Below are positions 27,389-40,596 of a stretch of DNA of 64,000 nucleotides, piece by piece. A model generated the notes under the pieces. The model was given only the letters and a program-made list of their open reading frames with translations. It was not told the DNA's origin and searched no databases. A program made the translations under genes and the position numbers. Location of the stretch: assembly GCF_029633865.1 (NCBI RefSeq), contig NC_079212.1:88308986-88372985 (forward strand). The letters run 5' to 3'. This stretch comes from Lampris incognitus (lineage: Eukaryota > Chordata > Actinopteri > Lampriformes > Lampridae). How positions within the stretch are numbered: position 1 is the stretch's first letter; each line of letters starts with the position of its first letter.

Positions 27389-30300
27389 TGTTTTCTGTCT
27401 CAGCTGCTGAAGAAACAGACGTACCTCCCTCGCAGGGATCCCGAGGGTGCCCTGCTGATGGCCGTGGACCACTGCTTCTCCATCCGCGGTCAGGGAACAG
27501 TCATGACCGGCACCGTCCTCCAGGGTTCGCTGGCTGTCAACGACGTCGTGGAGATCCCGGCCCTGAAGGTACGCTCCGAGCTTGACGAGCGAGCCAGCTT
27601 CCCGGTGCTGGAAGCGTTTGTTTCTGTGCGTGTCAGAGGTTTCGGGAGTTGACCAGAAGAGGAGTAGGGAGGAGAAGGAGGGAGGGAGGGAGGGAGGGCA
27701 GACTGTGGTGAGGGCATGTGTCGTTGTGTGTCTGTAGCGTGGCTGGGGTTGGGACAGAAGGGTGAGGGCACTGCGGCCGGGTTGGCAGCGCAGGAGTTGC
27801 TTAATTTAGACCAGATGCCGTCGCTCATACTTTCAGCTTGGCCGGGCAGTGTTGGGGATTATGAAACTCGCCACTAGGTGGCAGCAGAAGGCCAAATAAA
27901 CCGTTTTTTATGGCCGTCTGCTGTCTTTAACATTTTTATGCTTGGTACGCAACAACAACAACTCAAACCCAGCACTGGCACTACTGAATTCACAAGTACA
28001 GCAAAACCAGATGAGGGAAAAAATCAACATGAAAAATAAAATATTTTTATTCTAATTTTGACCTGTAATTCTTTTAACGAAATGCAATACGTAAAGGAAT
28101 ACTAATGTGTATTTCAAAAGAATTGATTTGGATGTCTGATGATAATCTTTCACAATTCTTGCTTATTTTTTCCCCCAAAATTATCATCCTAATAGTTTCC
28201 TTCATGCTTAATATATATATATACTTCTTAAACATAAATATACTTCATAAGCATAGATGGATTCGATAGATTATTTTATTAGCCATACGACCGAGGCCGG
28301 TGGAATTATGTTAATAGAGAAGGCTTTTTTTTAAGGAAGAAGGTACATTTTGCACTTCTTTTGACATTATAAATAAAATCTAATATTTTAACCAATTCAT
28401 TAATGAACTAGCTAATTGTTTTGATGGATTCAAAAATGCTTATAATTGTTTCTATATTTTGATAAAAAAAAAATTGAGCCTCGTTGCAAAGCATGTGTTT
28501 GTTTAGTACCCTCTGGAAGAGTTTCTTCATGCCGTAGAAAGAGGAGAATTTTATTTTTTTTTGTTGCCCTTAAATATTTTAAATATTGCCTTTCAGAAAC
28601 CTTCATAGCTCACACGTTGTTACTGTTTATGTATTTGTTTGTTTTCCTTTCTTATCAATATGATTGACTGTCCGTCTTGTTGAGATGTCGTGTGTAAATG
28701 AAACGCGTGTCGGGGTCACCCTAGGTCACTGAAACGTGGCGGTCGAAAGTCAGCAAAAAAAACAAAACAATCTACTTTTTCTCATTTGCAGAGACGTTGC
28801 TTCTGGGAGATACGGGCTTTTACACGATACGCTGGCGTCGGGTTTAAATTTAAACAGGAATGAAAAAGCAGATCTCGGTCAATGGTGTTATCTGTCCGGG
28901 GTTTAGTAGTCATGGTCCCTCTGCCTTTTCTGCCATCAGGTGACCAAGAAGGTGAAGTCCATACAGATGTTCCGGAAGCCCGTGTCAGGAGCCCTGCAGG
29001 GGGACCGTGTGGGCGTGTGCGTGACACAGTTTGATCCGAAACTTTTGGAGCGCGGCGTGGTATGCACCCCGGGCTCCCTGCACACCCTCAATGCAGCCCT
29101 CATCTCTCTCAGAAAGATCGGCTATTTCAAGGGCTCGCTCGCCACCCGTGCCAAGTTCCACATCACTGTTGGCCACGAGACCGTCATGGCAAGGGTGACC
29201 TTCTTTGGTCTGCCGCCTGTGGAGACGCCCAAGTCCCCGTCCGTTGCTACACCGTCCCCTTCAGACCCGCAACCCTGCCCTCTGGACTCGCCCTTCTCCT
29301 TTGACCAGGAGTATCTCTACCAGGATCACTACATCACCGGTCAGGGAGAGGCAGGGTTGGGACCCGACCCGCAGCAATGGGCCCTCTTAGAGTTTGAGCG
29401 GCCGGTCACATGCCCCTCGCTCTGCTTGGTGATTGGCTCCAAGCTGGATACGGACATCCACGCCAACGCGTGCCGGTTGGCCTTCCAAGGGCGTCTGCTG
29501 GAGGGCTTTGAGGACAAGGCCTACGCTGAGACCACTCTGCCCCGCCTGCACATCTTCAAGACAAAGAACAAAGAGGGCCAAGTGGAAAGGGTGAGTAGAC
29601 CTCACAGCTACAGGAGTCATCGTGTTTATGTTGGTGCCTCCACTGGTGGCTGAGCAGTTACTGGATAGCACTGACATACTGGATGTTTTATTTTCATGAA
29701 CTCGCCAAAACGTTATTTCAAAATCTTCGTTTAGTTTATTACTCAGTTGTCCAAAACTTCACATTTTATCCCGACTGTCCCCGTCCTCGATATAATTGTT
29801 GCAGCTCTGCCCTCTCTTTCACCCCTTTGGCCCTCTTGTTGCCCTCTTGGTTCTACTTGGATGTTTCTCATTGCGAGTGGCACCGGAGCGTGCTGCAGAG
29901 ACTAAGCCCCTATTGTACGCTCGGGAAGAAAAAAAAATTTCGCGTACATAATCACGCATGCACATGCAGCCCCTGCCGGCAGCGTCTGAGGCATGGGGAG
30001 GTATGCACGCCTCACAATGTGCTGTGACACAAGTGCATCATGTGTGGGTGGCCGCCTGACGCCAGTGGATCTGTCTAGCTGTCAGAAACTGGCGCTGTTT
30101 AGACACACCTGAATGGCACGGCAGTACCCATATGACTCAGTGAATTCACCCTACTTTTTTTCCATCTCCTTTCAACACCTCTCTTTGTCTCTCTCTCTCT
30201 CTCTCTCCCTTTCTTTTTTGGCTTTGTCTCGCTGGCTTTCCCATACGCGCTCACCTGAACACCAGAACGACAGACCCGCTCATTTTGACCGGTTTGAATT

Positions 30301-33300
30301 TTCAGAGTTTCATAACTTGGTGAAAAATAGAAGATACAGACCCGCCGCCGCCGCTCCCTGAATACGCCTAATATTGCATATGTTTTTATTAAAATGAGTT
30401 TTAGATCAGTTGCACACAAAAAAATAATTTTAAGATCTACCTAGAACGACCAAGAGCGGTCAAAATGACGGCTCGTAAGTTGCGCGTCATCGTGCGCGTC
30501 ATGTCAGTATTGATGACGTGTGTTGGCGGCGTCATTTCCTTCGTGAAGTTCGTTGCTCTGTACTAGAAACACACTAGCGCCCTCCAGTGCAGAGAAATAG
30601 TCTAAACTTGGTTTGTGATGATGTCCAACATGTCTGGTTACAGACGCACCATGACTACCACCTAGGCGCTGCAGTATCTACAGGCGTTGGACAGCGGCCA
30701 TTTTAAATTGTTTGAAAAATAGTATTAAAGTTGTTACAATGTTAATTTTGGTGCCAGTTAGTTTCATAACAGACATGCTGACATATGCAGTGCATTAATA
30801 TCCCAACTGGGTATTTATCTTGACACAATATAGAGTTTAAAAACCGTGTCGTTCTGGTAGTTTTAAGTTCCGGGCGTTGTTGGGGACTCTTTCAATATTT
30901 ATTTTCAGTTCTTTTTTTACATGTCACCTTTTGTAGGCCCTTTACATTTGTTGGATTAGCAATATGTGTTTTCTGTGTTGTTTTTCAGGTAAAATTTTCA
31001 CTTTTCAATTTTGTTATTCAAGTCTGGAAGTTTAAATTGGTTAAAAATAGTATTATGGTTGTTAAAATGTTAACTTTAGTGCCTGTCGTTTCTTAACAGA
31101 CACACTTACATATGTAATGCATTCATATCTCAACTGGGTGTTTATCCTGACACAATATAGAGTTTAAACACCGGCCGTCATTTTGACCGCCCACGGTCGT
31201 TTTAGGTAGGAGTGGCGTCCTGCTGTTAATCCGGGTCGTGATTCGGGGTAATTAATATTCCTTCGAGCTGTTTGACTGCGGCTTCGTGCAAACATCTGCC
31301 TTTTATTCACCGATGCTCATGGCACCCTGACCCCTCCGAGCCGACCTAAGCTCGCCTTTCCTTTCCGTGTCGTTTCTCTACAGAGCCGTTACCGTCACTA
31401 CCGGGCCGCGTGCTCCTTGAGCCTGACCCGGTGCCAAGTAGGACACAGGTTGGATATTTTTAGGAAACGCAAACCCGTACAGGCAGAGCTGGCTTGATGT
31501 TTTGAGCCGTTTTCTGGGGGAGAGGTCGCAGGGCGGGCTCGCTTGTGTCAACACGTGTCTCCGGGTTAGGGGGGAACCAGCCGCAGCACACCGGGTTCTG
31601 GTGAGGACACGGCACCAGGTAGCTGGGGGGGGGGTCCGTGGAGAGTCTCTGATTTTACGTCTGTGGAATGCAGACCCGAGGGCACATCTTGACCTGTGTT
31701 TCCAAAAAACAGGGCATTTTCCTGGCTCCAATGAAGGCGGGGGTGGCACCATCCCGATCACGCGCACGTGTGTGCGCGTGCCTTAGCGGGCTCAAGCAGA
31801 CGCTTCTTTCACGAGCAACGTGTTTTGGCAGTTCCACTGATTTTATGATTGAGGACAATGACAGTTATCACGTTAAAGCATATTTTATTTTAAAAAAAGG
31901 GTGCCCTGTTCAACATGAAATTAAATACAACACAAATGCCAATGTGTTAATTTACACACTTAACAGCGAAGTTGTTTAAACTTAAATCAGGTATAACGTA
32001 CTGTAACGTGCATGGATAAGTAGACACGTTGGTCCTCCCTTTAGTCCAGTGTTTCTCAACCGGGGGTCCGCGGACCCCTAGTGGTCCGTGGTGTAATTGC
32101 AAGGGGTCCGTGAAAATAAAATATCTTTAAAAAAAAGATCCTATGACATTTATAGAAATAGGATTATTTTACTCAAATGTGACTGAGACCTTTATCTACC
32201 TAAACTATAAAGGGTAACAGGACTTTTTTCTCTAATTACATCTGTTTCACAAGTGTAATTTATTGTATTTTAATAAGAGATCTCGCTCCCGTTTGCATTG
32301 TTTAAAGTTACTGCATAAGAATTCTGTTGTTACATATATCTGAAAGTTACTGAATACATATTCTGTTTTGTTACATATATCTGAAAGTTACTGAATACAT
32401 ATTCTGTTTTGTTAACATATATCTGAAAGTTACTGCGTAAGAATTCTGTTTTGTTAACTATATCTAAGTGACAACTGAAAGCTCTTATTTTTGCCCCAAA
32501 GAGTGAATAAATGCTATAATGCAATTTAAAATGCAGTTTCTACTGTTTCTATCAAATTGCAACCCCCCTCCCCCAAGATCAGGTGGAGGGGTCCTCAGGG
32601 TAGATCAAAAATACGCAGGGGGTCCAGTACCCCAAAAAGGTTGAGAACCACTGGTCTAACTGGTTAAGGACTGATTAACGTTGTCGCTTGCGGAGTGGGA
32701 GACACGTGTTCGCGTCCCGACTGTGGCGGTTCCCGGACCGCCCTCCGAATTCATTACAATACGTTATTGTTTTCATTTAAAGCTCACATGGGCCCTCTTG
32801 TAGTGTAGTTGAACATAAATACAATATAAAAGACTTTGCTTTAATTTACGCTTTTCACAAAACTGGAGACTTCTGGAAAATTGCAGCTTTTTTTTCCTCT
32901 TCGGCGCTTTTGGCGGCGCCTTTCCAGGTGCACCGCGCTGATTATGATACAGCGCCACCACATCGGCGACGGCGTAACGCCGCAACTGCAGTTAAAAATG
33001 ACATCACCGAGTGCAAGGCTCATTAGAAACCAGTGTTGTTTTTCATGAAGACCCCCGGTGAGAGCTGGAGGCGGGACGGGGTTTGACGGAGGCGGCCGCC
33101 TCGTCATTCTCCACGCAGGAAAACCCCTGGAACAGCCCGTGTTGAGTAACAAGAAAATAGTCGTTGTTCATTTGTGCATTGCGAGTTTCAGGATGGACTC
33201 GCACCAAAGAGTCAAGTCAGTTTTATTTGTGTAGCCCATTATCACAAATTACAAATTTGCCTCAGTGGGCTTTACAGCAACACAACATCCTGTCCTTAGA

Positions 33301-36165
33301 CCCTCTCATCGGATAAGGAACAACCCCCTAAGAAACCCTTTAGCAGGGAGGAAAAACAGAAGTGAGGAGTGAATACCCGTGCTCTTCCTTATGCAAACAT
33401 GCACAACAGCATCACGAGGACAGCGACATGCTCCAGTAATTTACATAATCCCTCCCCACCCCCGTCTGAAAAGAGGCGTAACAATAGATACTGCACGTTG
33501 ACCTTTTTGTTAGGAGCGTTGACCTTTACAGCATCCATAACCATGCACTGAACTAAAACTGGGAAAGGGAGAGTGACTCAGATTCTGAAAGACAACCAAT
33601 GCTGTGGCTGATGACTGATAAGAAACAACCCACGACGGGGCGTGGCGTGGCGTGGTTTGGGACTCCTCTGGTCAGTCGGGGCGCCTGTTCAGGAGGGAGG
33701 GGGAACTGAGGGGGATAGCTTGATCCTCTCACGTGCTACGTCCCCCTGGTGAAACTCCTCACTGTCAGGTGAAAAGAAGCAGCTGGCGACTCCACGTGTA
33801 TGGGAGGAGGCATGTGGTAGTCTGCAGCCCTCCCCGGATCAGCAGAGGGGGTGGAGCAGAGACCGGGACGGCTTGGAAGAGGGTAAGAGGGTAATTGGCC
33901 AAGTATAATAGGGGGGAGGGGGAAGCAACCCACGATGTTATAGTTACAAGTTAAAAAAACAAATATATAAATACGGTACAGATGAAAGAAATTATGTGAG
34001 TTTGTGTGGAGTGGCTGTGGAAAAGGGTTGACCTAAACCCCAAATCCACCTCTTCTTTCATTCTTTGTATAGGAGAGACCGTCAAGTCAAACATCAGCGT
34101 AGCCTTTAGCAATGTAACGCTGCCTTGCTCATCAGCAAACGACTCTCACGGGAAATGACTTAGAACATTTGCTGAGTAGGTAGCGTTCACTGATAAATGA
34201 AGCACACATATGGTCCAGCAAAACCACATGTGGGTGTTACTTTTTTATCCAGGTAGGTGTCCCGTAGGGGTTGGAGTGCCGGAGGTGGGACAGGTTTGGG
34301 TAACAAGCAGTGCTGATGAAGTCAGAGTTTCTGCGTAGAAGTGCTACATGTAGGTCACTTGACCAGTAGGAGGTCTTAAGACGGGGTTGGGTTGTGTTTG
34401 CAGATGGGTCACTATCAGCAATGAAACGATACAAATCAGTGCTGACCAAAAGAACCAGGAGCGTGTTTTCAGGCCTGCAGTGGGGACCGGGCCGGGCCTT
34501 GTTGCTGGGTCCTGCAGCAGCCTCTCTGCATGTGCATGCAGCCTCCGCCTCAGCAGGTCACACACGGGGCAAGGGGTCAAGTGTGTGAACAGGTTTTCAC
34601 GCTGTTAACGCCCCGAGCTGTCGACAGCTCCAGTCACCGACTCGGCAGTTTGAACATGTGCGTGTGTGTGTGCGTGTGGGGTGGGTGGGTGTGAGGTCAG
34701 ACGGGGGTCATGTGACACAGTACTTGTCCCTCCCGCACCCAGAAAAGAGCCGGTCGTGTTTCGACTGTTTCAGAAAAGTTTCCTTTCTCAGTAAACACAT
34801 AACTGACATTGCTGAGATATGACTGCGTCGACTGCCATACTCCACGCCGTAATGTCAGACACGTACAGTGACTAGACTCTTTTATCGGCGCCTGCATCGG
34901 TCACGCCTAACAGAGGCCCGGGCGAGCGCCGCAGAGCGAACACGGGTGAGGCGGTGGCGAGAGGAAGCGGCGGGGAGAGGGAGACAGAGCGGTGCCCTCC
35001 CGTCATCAGATCAGTGACGGTTGAGAGCAAGTTGCCGATGAAAGGATAAGAGAGGGGAGGAGAAAAATACAAACAAATATGGGAGGAAAAAAATGTGCAG
35101 GGGGAGGAAAGCCTTGGGGAGAGACGGAAGGGAACATGGCTGGTGGAGGGAGGGGGGCAGTGAGGAGTAAACAACAGAGGGTCGGGTCGTCTTTGTCGGA
35201 GTGGAGGTATGGAAAGGAAGTGGCAGATTAAAATGAGATCCCGTGGTGTGGCGGTCTAGTCCGTTGCCTACCAACAAGGGGCTCGCCAGTTTGAATCCCC
35301 ATGTTCCCTCCGGCTTGGTCGGGCGTCCCTACACAATTGGCTGTGACTGAGGGTATGTGTCCTGGTTGCTGCACTAGCGCCTCCTCTGGTCCGTCGGGGG
35401 CGCCTGTTCGGGGGGGAGGGGGAACTGGGGGGAATAGCGTGATCCTCCCACGTGCTACGTCCCCCTGGTGAAACTCCTCACTATCAGGTGAAAAGAAGCG
35501 GCTGGCGACTCCACATGTATGGGAGGAGGCATGTGGTAGTCTGCAGCCCTCCCCGGATCGGCAGAGGGGGTGGAGCAGCGACTGAAATGGCTCGGAAGAG
35601 TGGGGTAATTGGCCAAGTACAACTGCGGGGGAATAAAATGAGGTCCCTGCCCTGCTAAAAGACATTCACTGTTGCAACAAGAAAGATGATGCTCATGTAT
35701 ATTGTTTAACACACACACACACACAACCCCCCCCCCCCCGCTGCCAGTATCAGCAGATAAGAAACTGCAGTGGTTGTTTGGGATCAGTTTGTGTGATCAG
35801 TGGAGGCGGTAGCTCATGTAGGTGGAATTGTGCAGCTGTCCCGTCACTGGCATGTTTAGTATAGGAAATGCAGATTTTGTCATAGCTGCAGAAAAACATT
35901 GTTGGGGGGGGGGGTTTCGGTGAAACGCCTTCTATTGAAACAAAGCCATATCGTCCATTTTTTTTCACTCACTCATCCAAGTGAGCAATCACTCTTTAAT
36001 GATATGTTATTGTTCTCCATATGATATTATCTGTTCCATCCATCCATCATCCAAACTGCACATCCTGCTCTCAGGGTCGCGGGGATGCTGGAGCCTATCC
36101 CAGCAGTCATTGGGCGGCAGGCCGGGAGACACCCTGGACAGGCCGCCAGGCCAAAACAGGGCCGA

Positions 36166-36232
<67 letters not shown>

Positions 36233-39200
36233 GGACAATTTAGTATGGCTTATTCACCTGACCAACATGTCTTTGGACTGTGGGAGGAAACCCACACACA
36301 CACAGGGAGAACATGCAAACTCCACACAGAGTTACGACCCGGGATGACCCCCAAGGTTGGACTACTCCGGGGCTCGAACCCAGGACCTCCTTGCTGTGAG
36401 GCGGCCGTGCTAACCACCGCCCCGCCCCGATATTATATGTTATTATAAATGATTGTTCATTTTGTCTCTAGAGTTGAAAAGTCTTCCCGTCTCCCTTGTC
36501 CAGGTGACTGATGACTACACTGTGATTGGACGAAACCTGTTCAAGAAAGAGACCAACCTGCAGCTCTTTGTGGGCTTGAAGGTCACGCTGTCGACAGGCG
36601 AGTCGGGGATTATCGAGGGTGGTTTCGGACAGAGCGGGAAGTTTAAGATTCGGATATCAGGTAAGGAGTTGGCGGAAGTTTACATTTTACATTTTCTCCT
36701 TTAGCAGACTACATTATCCAGGCTGACGTACAAGAGAGTCTGCAGTCAGCCGACTCTCTCAAGTCACGTGTCAATTTATGGGCACCTTAGAGCCCTGAAT
36801 AGTAATCTTGTCATAGCCAAAACTACATGACAGCTGCATAATGAGCACATCAACGTTGGCGTTACAAGTAACGGATGATTTAAAGTAGAAATAGCTGTAC
36901 AGTTCCACAAGTCAGGATCACAGATGTACAGCCAAGATCAAGTGCAAAAAGTGTAAGTGTAATATGTAGATGAACGGTGATGCAAGTAATAGGACCAGAG
37001 GATAAAATTACACAATAGTTAAGACGTCCAGATGGCTTAGCGGTCTATTCTGTGGCTACCAACACAGGGCTCGCCGAATCGAATCCCTGTGTTACCTAAG
37101 GCTTGGTTGGGCGTCCCTACAGACACAATTGGCCGTGTCTGTGGGTGAGAAGCTGGATGTGGGTACGTGTCCTGGTCTCTGCACTAGTGCCTCCTCTGGT
37201 CGGTCGGGGTGCCTGTTTGGGGGAGGGGGGGGGGTCGGGGGGAATAGCGTGATCCTCCCACGTGTTATGTCCCCCTGGTGAAACTCCTCACTGTCAGGTG
37301 AAAAGAAGCGGCTGGTGACTCCACATGTATCAGACTAGTCATGTGGTAGTCTGCAGCCCTCCCCGGATCGGCAGAGGGGGTGGAGCAGAGATCGGGGCGG
37401 CTCGGAAGAATGGGGTAATTGGCCAAGTACAATTGGGTGAAAAGAGGGGGGGGGGATTACACAATAGTCGGATAATACCACCCACAAAGACTGCTCTATA
37501 GTCTGAGACCATCTGTGGATTAAGGTACACCTGGAAAAGGAAAGTGTTTAGTCCCCTTTTTTATTTATTTATTTATTTAACGTAAGTCAATCAGTTGCTC
37601 TGATATAAGATGGGTGTTCAGTCCACCTTTTTGGGACCAGATGGGAAAAACATCTGCCCGTATAGCCCTTTTGAAGGGACTACTGACAGAAGCCCTCTAG
37701 AGGTAGAGAAAAGGGTGGGCGGCAGTGGACATCCTAACACGAGTCGCAGGTAAGTCAGTGTGGTTCCTTAACCTGCTGGGAAAGCCAGCAGCGAGGTTTT
37801 GAAATGGGTGCGGACAGCAACCAGTAACCAGTGTCAGGTTATACAACGTTTGCTAGCTTGATGTTTTCCTGGGAATTTAAGAAAACATGATGGCAGAACT
37901 GTCATAAGACAAAGGGATCAGGGCAGCTCATGGTGAGTTTGTGAGGGATTTGTGTCGAGCTAACTGCAGTTTGACAAGGGAAAGCGGGCGTTGCTCTCTT
38001 GTTTTACATAATACCTGCGTACACATACACATGCAAACACGAAAGCAGCTTCTCTCTCTCTATTTGGATTTCATGGGGTTTTGTGAACCACGTTCAGGAT
38101 GTGGTGAGAGGGGTAGGTCTTGAAATCCCGAGTCGCATTCCCAGGATTCCTCTGGGGATTGCCCGTGTTCCGGGGGATGTATGCTCTCTGTTTATTTTAC
38201 CTTCTGTCACTCCGACCCGCTGCTCCACGCTGGGAGAGAAGGGAAAACAAAAACATTTAGAAAGAGAACCTCACCTACATCCTCTTAACTCACCCACACT
38301 CCCATACCTCGCTCTCAAACGCACCGACACACTGATCCCCCCCCGCCCGCAAGGATGGCAGAGCCATTGAGTAGAGGGGTTTTAGAGGCACTGCTGGGTT
38401 CGGGGAGAGAGGATGGTACTGCCCTGACACTGTGTGTTCCCTCACCCTCGGACCTTTTGTCCCGTTGCCCCAAATGTGTGCCTTCTCTTTTCATTCTTTA
38501 GTCATTCCCCTCAAGGGCACACGAGCGGAGATGTAGAAATTAAAGTGTGTGTGTGTGTGTGTGTGTGTGGGGGGGGGTTGAAAGAAGGACAGTTTGATTA
38601 TTGTACTTAAATTGGTGTTGTCACGCAGACGTACCTGTTAAATCCCCCTCTGTCCCGCCCTAATGCCTCCGGCTCCAAACTCACACCCACAAACTCCCCC
38701 TTCCTACGCAGAGCTCTGGCTCACATCGCCTGGAAGACCTCTGCACCAAGCCCCTGGTCAGTGACCCCAGGTACTGACCTCCACATTCAAGCACTTTAAA
38801 AAGACAAAAATAGGCAACACATGTAAGATTTCTATCTTTGCGGGGCGTCTCGGTAGCATAGCAGTCAATTCCATTACCCCACGAGGATCGCCGGTTCGAA
38901 TCCCCGTGTTACCTCCGGCTTGGTCGGGCGTCCCTACAGACAAAATTGGCTGTTTCTGCAGGTGGGAAGCTGGATGTGGGTATGTGTCCTGGTCGTTGCG
39001 CTAGCGCCTCCTCTGGTCGGTCGGTGTGCCTGTTCGGGGGGAGGGAGAACTGAGGGGAATAGCGTGATCCTCGCACCTGCTACGTCCCCATGGTGAAACT
39101 CCTCCCTGTCAGGTGAAAAGAAGCGGCTGGCGACTCCACGTGTCTGGGAGGAGGCATGTGGTAGTCTGCAGCCCTCCCCGGATCGGCAGAGGGGGTGGAG

Positions 39201-40538
39201 CAGAGACCAGGACGGCTCGGAAGAGTGGGGTAATTATCAAAAATGTACGGAGACCGTATTTTTTGTGGTGCGGCAGCACAGACTCCTGTCAAGCTGGTGG
39301 AAGCTGTTTGAATTCTTGTCCCGTGCGAGTTTTGAAACTCGGCACGGGGAAGGGGAAGGAGGAGTCTGTTGAAAATTATTCGCCTGATTTGTTAGTTCAG
39401 AAAGTAACCCATGAGCTAACTGAGACTGTTAAGGTAACGCACGTCGGTATTTGCCGACCGTGCAGGGAAAACAAAATGCAGAGATGCTGCAAATTAGCTC
39501 ATATTGGTTGTCTGGTGATGAATACTGAAAACAGAAGTATTTTAACAACATGAAAAGAATGTACAACAGGCGGCACAAAGAAGGCAGAAAATCAGCAAAA
39601 GAGTGTAAATAACACTTGTATTTGAATTTCTTTAAGTTTTATTTGAGGGTAATACCCCCCCCCTTTTCTCCCCAATTGTACCCGGCCAATTACCCCACTC
39701 CTCCGAGCCGTCCCGGTCGCTGCTCTACCCCCCTCTGCCGATCCAGGGAGGGCTGCAGACTACCACGTGCCTCCTCCCAGACATATGGAGTCGCCAGCCG
39801 CTTCTTTTCACCCGACAGTGAGGAGTTTCACCAGGGGGACGTAGCACGAACAGGCTCTCCGACCGACCAGAGGAGGCGCTAGTGCAGCGACCAGGACACA
39901 TACCCACATCCGGCTTCCCGCCCGCAGACACAGCCAATTGTGTCTGTAGGGACGCCCGACCAAGCCGGAGGTAACACAGGGATTTGAACCAGTGATCCCC
40001 GTGTTAGTAGGCAACGGAATAGACCGCTACGCTACCTGGATGCCCTATTGAGGGTAATATCTTAAAAGAACAAGCTATATGTTCTTTTCAAATTTGTGGT
40101 CCTCTTGCTTCTTTTTTTTTTTAAAGCACTGGGTTGTTTTCAGTTTTATTAAAGATACTGTATGTGATTTTTTTATTGCTTCCGCTTTGAAAAGTAGCGC
40201 TGGCTGGAATGTCGGGATCATGTGATGCCACTCACTTCCTGTTGGGGCAGCGTTTGACTAGTGCAGTATAACGTCCAACCTTCTGCCTAGGAGAGTAACA
40301 AGCTCCAAAGGACTGTAACCCCACACCAGACTTTTTCTGAAGAGGCAGGTCAGGCCACGATGATCCATCCATCCATCCATCCATCCATCCATCCATCCAT
40401 CCATCCATCCATCCATCCATCCATCTATCCATTATCCGAACTGCTTATCCTGCTCTCGGGGTCGCGGGGATGCTGGAGCCTATCCCAGCAGCCATTGTGC
40501 GGCAGGCGGGGAGACACCCTAGACAGGCTGCCAGGCCA

Positions 40539-40596
<58 letters not shown>

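Noticed and set aside
27122-27652. Long frames through the TG run (poly VCVC / HTHT)
   Set aside because: Microsatellite artefacts; only 27404-27568 is a real exon here.
32039-32661. 8-bp target-site duplication for the hAT at 32047
   Set aside because: The flanks 'ctttagtc' and 'gtctaact' do not match, so the hAT call rests on the inverted ends alone.
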